From Oscillospiraceae bacterium (GTDB lineage Bacteria; Bacillota; Clostridia; Oscillospirales; CAG-272): a stretch of DNA of 64,000 bases. The notes beneath the pieces are model-generated. The model saw only the letters and a list, made by a program, of their open reading frames with translations, was not told the DNA's origin and did not search any database. The DNA is taken from contig CP091718.1 in NCBI GenBank assembly GCA_022009675.1, forward strand, positions 558,001-622,000. The letters run 5' to 3'. Positions 58,868-64,000 of the stretch are shown here, piece after piece. The position numbers were made by a program, and so were the translations under genes. Numbering within the stretch: position 1 is the stretch's first letter; each line of letters opens with the position of its first letter.

Positions 58868-59896
58868 ATGAACATAAAGGAAAATCGGCTGTGCGCCGCT
58901 TACGTCAACGACGGCGGCGAGGCGGGCATACGGCGCGTTTACGATGACGCAACGCGCGCGCAGACGGAGGGGCTGTTTGACAGTATCCCCGGCGTATTTA
59001 CGGCGAAGGACATCCGCGCGGGGAAGATACGGGACGCGCAGGTGCTGTTCTCAACATGGGGAATGCCGGTTCTGACGAGGGAGCAGTGGGCAGACGCGGC
59101 GCCCAGGCTGGAAGCCGTATTCTACGGTGCAGGCAGTGTCCGGTACTTTGCAGAGCCGCTCCTGTCCGGCGGCGTCCGCGTGTTCAGCGCATGGCAGGCA
59201 AACGGGATACCCGTGACCGAGTACACGGTGGCGCAGATCATACTGGCAAACAAAGGATTTTACGGCGCGGCGCGGCTGTGCAGCAGGTCGCGCGCAGACC
59301 GACAGGCGGCGGAACGGTATTTCCGCTCCTTCCGGGGCAACTACGACACGCCGGTGGGACTGATCGGGTTGGGCGCTATCGGTGCGGGCGTTGCCCGGCG
59401 CCTGGTGCAGGACTATCGCCTGACCGTGTACGCCTACGATCCCTTCTGCACGCAGGAGCGCGCGGCGGAGCTGGGCGTCCGGCTGGCAGATCCGGAGGAA
59501 ATATTCTCCACCTGCCTGACTGTTTCCAACCACACCGCCAATATCCCCGCGACGCGCGGAATGCTGAACTATGCCCTCTTTTCCCGTATGCTGCCCAACG
59601 CAACCTTCATCAATACGGGACGCGGAGCGCAGGTAGTGGAGGAGGACCTCGTCCGCGCCCTGCGCGAGGAGCCGGGGCGCACCGCCGTGCTGGACGTGAC
59701 CGACCCGGAGCCGTCCCCGGAGGGACACCCGTTTTACGGGATGGACAACGTGATCCTGACGCCGCACATCGCCGGGAGCGCCGGCGCGGAGTGCTTCCGC
59801 ATGGGCGCGTGGATGCTGGACGAGGCACGCCGCTGGCTGTCCGGCGAGCCGCTGCGCTATGAGGTGACAGAGAAAATGCTGGCAACCATGGCGTAA
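58868..59896 (+). CDS. D-isomer-specific 2-hydroxyacid dehydrogenase family protein
   Basis: 342 residues, cytoplasmic NAD(P)-dependent oxidoreductase. The Rossmann motif TPVGLIGLGAIGAGVARRL lies near residue 165. The conserved arginine block is NTGRGAQVVEEDLVRAL, the glutamate is in DVTDPEPSPEGHPFYGM, and the catalytic histidine is in TPHIAGSAGAE. Start ATG 58868 with AGAGGGGAAG. The substrate cannot be read from sequence; the family includes phosphoglycerate, glyoxylate and sugar-acid reductases. Monocistronic. Confidence 0.9.
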   Translation: MNIKENRLCAAYVNDGGEAGIRRVYDDATRAQTEGLFDSIPGVFTAKDIRAGKIRDAQVLFSTWGMPVLTREQWADAAPRLEAVFYGAGSVRYFAEPLLSGGVRVFSAWQANGIPVTEYTVAQIILANKGFYGAARLCSRSRADRQAAERYFRSFRGNYDTPVGLIGLGAIGAGVARRLVQDYRLTVYAYDPFCTQERAAELGVRLADPEEIFSTCLTVSNHTANIPATRGMLNYALFSRMLPNATFINTGRGAQVVEEDLVRALREEPGRTAVLDVTDPEPSPEGHPFYGMDNVILTPHIAGSAGAECFRMGAWMLDEARRWLSGEPLRYEVTEKMLATMA

Positions 59897-59978
59897 AACG
59901 CCGCCGGACGGTACGCGTACCGCCGACTGCCTGCGCACCGCAGGCAAAACGAGGTGCCCTGTGTTTTCTTTTTGTTGC

Positions 59979-60065
59979 GTTTCCGACACTTTCACGGATG
60001 TTGTCGGAAACACATCGCTTTTTGAAAAACTGTTTGTTGACTTTCCGACACTGTGTTGCTATAAT
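59979..60065 (+). promoter_or_regulatory. Promoter and probable TetR operators of the MacB-like ABC operon
   Basis: Promoter TTGACT (60037-60042), 17 bases, TATAAT (60060-60065). A perfect 10-bp inverted repeat GTTTCCGACA (59979-59988) / TGTCGGAAAC (60002-60011) lies upstream, and a third site TTCCGACACTGTGT (60043-60056) sits inside the promoter spacer. The same 14 bases occur downstream of the tetR promoter at 63513-63526, so the local TetR protein probably binds here (inference). Confidence 0.78.
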
Positions 60066-60165
60066 TATATACATCCGATATGCCTTGCGGGCGTCCGTGC
60101 CTGTTTCACCGGGCGGAGAATGAGCAGAGCCTCCCGTAGGCATCATAGATAGCGGAGGATTGTAT

Positions 60166-60871
60166 ATGGCATTTTTGTCTTTGCATAACGTAAAAAAAGA
60201 GTATCACACCGGCACTGTCACCGTGCACGCCCTGGAGGACGTTTCCTTTGACGCGAACGAGGGGGAGTTTGTCGTCATCCTCGGCGCATCGGGTGCCGGC
60301 AAGACCACACTTCTGAACCTGCTCGGCGGTATGGATACGGCGACAGCCGGCAGGATTGAGCTTGGCGGAGAAAAACATCGCCGCTTTTCATAAGCGGGAG
60401 CTGACCGAGTTCCGGCGCCGCGAGGTGGGCTTCGTGTTTCAGTTCTATAACCTGATGCCCAATCTGACAGCCCTTGAAAACGTGGAGATCGCCGTTGAAA
60501 TCTGTGAAAACCACCTGGACCCGAAAAAGCGTGCTTGAATCGGTGGGGCTGGCGGACAGACTGAACAATTTTTTCCCGCAGAGCTTTCCGGGGGTGAACA
60601 GCAGAGAGTATCGATTGCACGCGCCGTTGCGAAAAATCCCAAGCTGATCCTTTGCGATGAGCCGACGGGGGCGCTGGACTATGTGACGGGAAAGAAAATT
60701 CTGAAGCTGCTGCATACCCTGTCCCGCGAGCAGGGAAAGCTCGTCATTGTTGTCACGCATAACGCCGCGCTGAAGGACATGGCGGATAAAGTGATCCGCA
60801 TCAAAAGCGGCAGAATTGAGCGCGTGGAAATCAACGCGCATCCGATTCCGGTGGAGGAGATTGAGTGGTGA
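60166..60871 (+). CDS. MacB/LolD-type ABC transporter ATP-binding protein (three frameshifts)
   Basis: About 234 residues when corrected. Walker A VILGASGAGKTTLLNLLGG, the Q-loop VGFVFQFYNLMPNLTALEN, signature ELSGGEQQRVSIARA, Walker B LILCDEPTGALD and H-loop VVTHN are all present. The breaks are an A5 run near 60371 (GGENIAAFHKREL), an A5 run near 60525 (DPKSVLESVGLADRL) and one missing base near 60582 (NNFFPAELSGG). Start ATG 60166 has CGGAGGA. Pairs with an FtsX-like permease that begins at a GTG overlapping its stop. Likely exports or extracts a hydrophobic or antimicrobial compound (family knowledge). Confidence 0.88.
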
Positions 60872-62730
60872 AAACATATTTCAAAACGGTCCGGAGAATG
60901 TTCCGGCATCACCTCATCCGCCTGTTTTTCGCTCATCGGGATTATCCTGATCTCCGTCGGCTTCATATCCGGCATCGGTTCACCCACCGATATGATCCGG
61001 GACAGCATGGAGAATTACTACCGGAATCAGAATGTCAGCGACTTTATCGTCAAAAGCAAAACCGGCAGCTTTTCGGAGGAGCAGATTGCCGCTGTCAGGT
61101 CACGCTATGGCGAAAAGCACGTGAACACCGGGATGTCACTGGATATTCAGACAGGCGAAAAGCGCTCCCTGCGCCTGTACTTTCTGGATTTTGACGCGTG
61201 GAGCATCAATGTTCCGGAGCTGGTTGACGGGGAAAAAGTGACCGGGGACGGCAAAAACCTCGTTTACGCGGAGGCAGCCGACAATGTAATCAAGGGGTAC
61301 TCAATCGGCGAAGAGGTGGAGATCGACCTGGGCGCGGCGTTGAAACTGCCGATGGAATACAAAATCACCGTGACCGTACAGGGGATTGTCCGGAGCCCGC
61401 TGACCTTCGGCAAAGACGGCGAACCGAGCTATAACAATCCGGAGGGCACCGAAATACCCGATAACATGGGGGAAATCGGCAAGCTGGATCTTCTGGATAA
61501 CATCCTGTACTGCCCGATGTCCGTCCTGCCCGTGCCGGTCAAGGGCGACCTGTATATCACGGCGCAGGACAGGACGCTTTTCGACAGCTTTTCGGACGAT
61601 TACAAGGCGTACGTGGAGGAGGAAAAAACCGCCCTTGCCGGACTTCTCGGCGATGACATCGAGGTCATCACGCTGTACGACAATTACAGCTTCAAGTCCA
61701 TCCTGTCCAGCGCGGACAAGGTTCGCGGCATCGGCAACATTCTGATGTTCATTTTTCATTGCCGTCACCCCTGCTGGTTGTCCTCTCGTCCATGATGCGC
61801 CTGATGGAAGAGGAACGCGCGCAGATCGCCTGCCTGAAAACACTGGGCTACTCCTCCTTCAGCGCTGTCATGCGGTATGTTCTGTTTGCGCTGGTCGCGC
61901 TGGTTGCGGGCGGCGGAGGCGGATTCTTCGTCGGTGACGGTGTCTCCTGGCTGATGTGCTATGTGTTCGGGTACAGCTACGATATGCCGCCGATCTCGGT
62001 CGTGGTGAATCCGGGCTATTACTTCCTGTCCATCGGTGCGATCCTCGCCGTGACCGTGACCGCCGTCTTTGCCCTCGGGATGCGCATGACGGGCGACACC
62101 CCCGCCAACCTGTTGAGGCCCAAACCGCCGAAGAAGGGCAAGCGGGTTCTGCTGGAGAATATTCCGTTTATCTGGAATCGGCTGGCGTTCCGGTACAAAT
62201 CGTCTCTGCGCAACGTCCTGCGTTACAAAATGCGGTTCTTCATGATGCTGGTATCGGTTGCCGTATCTGCCGGACTGGTTTTTGCCGGGCTGGCGCTCCT
62301 CGATATGTGCCTGTTTGATGATTTCGGCTCCTCGGCTATCATCGGGATCGCAATCGTTGTCGTTGTGTTTGCGGGACTTCTGACAGCAGTCGTTATCAAT
62401 ACCCTGACAACGATCAATATCAGTGAGCGGAACCGGGAAATCGCAACGCTGATGGTGCTCGGCTATCTTGACAGCGAAATCTGCGGATATATCTACCGTG
62501 AAATTTATATCAGCACACTGATCGGCATTCTGTTCGGCTATCCGGTCGGGATCGGGCTGGCGACGTTGGTCTTCAAAACCATCGGATTCGGCACGGTCGG
62601 CGGGGTCAGCTGGTTCATGTGGCTGCTTGTGCCGGTCATCGTGTTCGGTTTCACCCTGCTTGTCACGCTGTTGCTGAGACCGAAGATCGTAAAAACCAGG
62701 ATGAACGAAAGCCTGAAAGCAGTCGAATAA
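60868..62730 (+). CDS. FtsX/MacB-like ABC transporter permease (two frameshifts)
   Basis: About 620 residues. One N-terminal membrane helix (LFSLIGIILISVGFISGIGS after correction near 60931) is followed by an external domain of about 230 residues. A helix trio (IFIAVTPLLVVLSSMMRLME after a T5 run corrected near 61755) leads to the first FtsX domain. A second FtsX domain at the C-terminus has INISERNREIATLMVLGYLD. The start is a GTG overlapping the ATPase stop. The gene looks less GC-rich than its neighbours, a hint of acquisition. No other gene is in the operon. Confidence 0.86.
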
Positions 62731-62805
62731 AGGGCATCCCTGCGGCATCTCTGCGGCATCCCTGCCTATTCGCCGTGCGATGCATTTTCAGAGGTGCCCT
62801 GAAGG

Positions 62806-62851
62806 CAAAAGCGACCGCTCCCACCGGACGGGTGGAGGGCGATCGCTTTTG
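62806..62851. terminator. Terminator between the ABC permease and tetR
   Basis: Arms CAAAAGCGA..CTCCCACC/GGTGGAG..TCGCTTTTG form an imperfect stem of about 20 bp with loop GGAC. Convergent genes flank it. Confidence 0.8.
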
Positions 62852-62886
62852 TGGTATGGTGCGGTATGCGTCCGGCTGTCTGCGGG

Positions 62887-63455
62887 CTATTCCCAGTCCG
62901 AATTCTCGATTTCCGCCGCCATGAGCCCCATTTTGAGAACCAGCTCAGAAAACTTTTTCGCGCTGACGGGAAAATCCTCCTCTATCCATGCGCCGAGCAG
63001 TCCGATAACGCCGCTGACGATAAAGACATACTCATACTTGGCGAGCCGTTCGCTGTTGGCTCTGGACAGGATGCGGTACTTTTCCAGCACCGCGTCGATC
63101 AGCCTGCGGTTGAACGCCCGGTTATCCGATTGCAGAATCAGGATGCGGAACATCCGGCTGTTCTCCTCTATGTATGAGAAAAAAAGCGTTCCAGTATATC
63201 GACAAACTGCTTGTCCGTGGTGATCTCGGACGGCATATCCGACAGGACCGGAATCTGATCCATGACGTCGTTCTCAATGTCATGCCGCAGGGCTATGGTG
63301 TCCTCATAGTACATATAGAAAGTGGAGCGGTTGACATCCGCGACCTTGCATACATCCGTGACAGAGATTTTTTCGGAAGGGTTGCTTTCCAGAAGCTCAA
63401 GATAAGCGTCCTTTATGAGCTTTTTGGTCATGCGGACGCGCCTGTTATCTGCCAT
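62887..63455 (-). CDS. TetR-family transcriptional regulator (one frameshift)
   Basis: About 189 residues. The N-terminal helix-turn-helix reads RMTKKLIKDAYLELLESNPS, EKISVTDVCKVADVNRSTFY, MYYEDTIALRHDIE, a standard TetR domain. The C-terminal half is helical (FRILILQSDNRAFNRRLIDA) and would bind ligand and dimerise. The 7-base T/A run at 63179-63185 must be eight, or five, to join ERFFSY to IEENSRMF. Start ATG 63455 has GGAGGAAAA, spaced somewhat widely. It is convergent with the ABC operon it probably controls, because both promoters share the TTCCGACACTGTGT site. Confidence 0.87.
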
Positions 63456-63483
63456 TGTATGTGTTTTTCCTCCATTCAAAAAG

Positions 63484-63566
63484 CAGTGTCGGCGGAATAC
63501 TGCCTGTTGATATTCCGACACTGTGTCTGTATACCTTATTATAGCATACGGTTTCCGGTCTGTCAA
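63484..63566 (-). promoter_or_regulatory. tetR promoter with autoregulatory operator
   Basis: Minus strand TTGACA (63566-63561), 17 bases, TATAAT (63543-63538), perfect consensus. Just downstream lies the inverted repeat CAGTGTCGG (63484-63492) / CCGACACTG (63515-63523). The right arm is within TTCCGACACTGTGT, identical to the site in the ABC promoter. Confidence 0.85.
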
Positions 63567-63658
63567 TATCCGTAGCAAAGCGAGAGGGCGGGATGGCTCC
63601 CGCCTTGCCCGTGCGGCCGGCAGGATGCCGGCATGCCGAAAAAATGCGCGGGTATATC

Positions 63659-63687
63659 TTGCAAACCGGTCGGAAACGTGCTATAAT
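63659..63687 (+). promoter_or_regulatory. Promoter of the last gene
   Basis: TTGCAA (63659-63664), 17 bases, TATAAT (63682-63687), divergent from tetR. Between 63456 and 63780 there is no gene, only these two promoters and the operator. Confidence 0.82.
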
Positions 63688-63780
63688 GAATCCGCAGGCG
63701 GAACCGTTGCCGGCGGGATGCGCCGAAGCCCGGTGCCCCTGATACGCAACCCGAATTAAGCGGAAAGGAATGTACCGATA

Positions 63781-64000
63781 TGCCTACTTTCCAGAGCTCC
63801 CCCCTGAATCCTGCCATTTCGTGGCTGTTCCTCGGCTATTTTCTCGTCCTCTTTGCCGAACGGGTGCAGAGTCTTGCGCGCATCTGCCGCACATCCTTTG
63901 CGGCGCTGTACCGGACGGGCTTTGACGGCTTCGTCGATACGTTGACGGTTCTTTCGCTGGTCGCCACGGTGCTTCTTTTGGCGTTCGGCTGTAAGGGCTA
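63781..64000 (+). CDS. Membrane protein, N-terminal fragment (runs off the window)
   Basis: ATG 63781 with GGAAAGGAATG upstream begins MPTFQSSPLNPAISWLFLGY. At least two hydrophobic segments are visible (about residues 13-27 and 55-70, the latter LTVLSLVATVLLLAFGC). I do not recognise the family from 73 residues. It has its own promoter. Confidence 0.7.

Overview
The window is chromosomal DNA from a GC-rich, spore-forming member of the Clostridia, probably Oscillospirales-like (inference). It carries spoIIAA-spoIIAB-sigF, a SPOCS/LysM spore protein, a CotH-type protein, a complete V-type ATPase operon, an FtsW/MraY pair and a meso-diaminopimelate dehydrogenase. Ribosome binding sites are strong (GGAGG-like), and several promoters fit the TTGACA-17-TATAAT form exactly. 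No phage, integrase, transposase or CRISPR array was seen.

Layout. 1-1.9 kb: end of the cell-wall cluster (mraY, ftsW). 2.0-5.2 kb: brnQ and an AbrB-ABC ATPase-ABC permease module, all on the minus strand. 5.3-6.5 kb: a gene-free cluster of hairpin repeats. 6.6-9.0 kb: dus, a membrane-anchored protein and an OmpR-like regulator. 9.0-10.25 kb: a second hairpin cluster. 10.3-16.4 kb: a TM2 protein, malic enzyme, a third repeat cluster with four tandem 85-bp units, comEC and a THUMP rRNA methyltransferase. 16.5-25.4 kb: a Cthe_2159-like lipoprotein, two radical-SAM-family genes, a large orphan membrane protein and rlmB. 25.8-37.4 kb: V-type ATPase operon in the order G/H-I-K-E-C-F-A-B-(lipoprotein)-D. 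37.7-41.7 kb: a CotH/RCC1 lipoprotein. 41.9-42.8 kb: a fourth repeat cluster. 42.9-46 kb: a GH2 glycosidase and three small overlapping genes. 46.2-50.8 kb: the DUF3794/LysM gene, the spoIIA operon and ddh. 50.9-55.9 kb: an MMPL transporter group. 56.2-58.1 kb: a lipid glycosyltransferase and an acyltransferase. 58.2 kb: tRNA-Val. 58.9-63.5 kb: a 2-hydroxyacid dehydrogenase and a TetR-controlled MacB-like ABC transporter. The window ends inside a membrane protein gene.

Two things colour the whole annotation. First, about 32 single-base frameshifts interrupt genes that should be functional, including mraY and five V-ATPase subunits. Most lie in homopolymers, often A5/T5/C5 runs that read one base too long or 7-base runs that are one off. 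I read these as sequence errors and give whole-gene coordinates. Second, most larger intergenic gaps hold a shared set of GC-rich hairpin modules, some duplicated in tandem, which look like extragenic repeat elements.

The points that most deserve a second look are a beta-propeller lipoprotein inserted between V-ATPase subunits B and D, a Na+-binding ligand signature in subunit K, a 14-bp operator shared by the TetR gene and the ABC transporter promoter, the CotH-RCC1 fusion, and the hairpin-repeat system.
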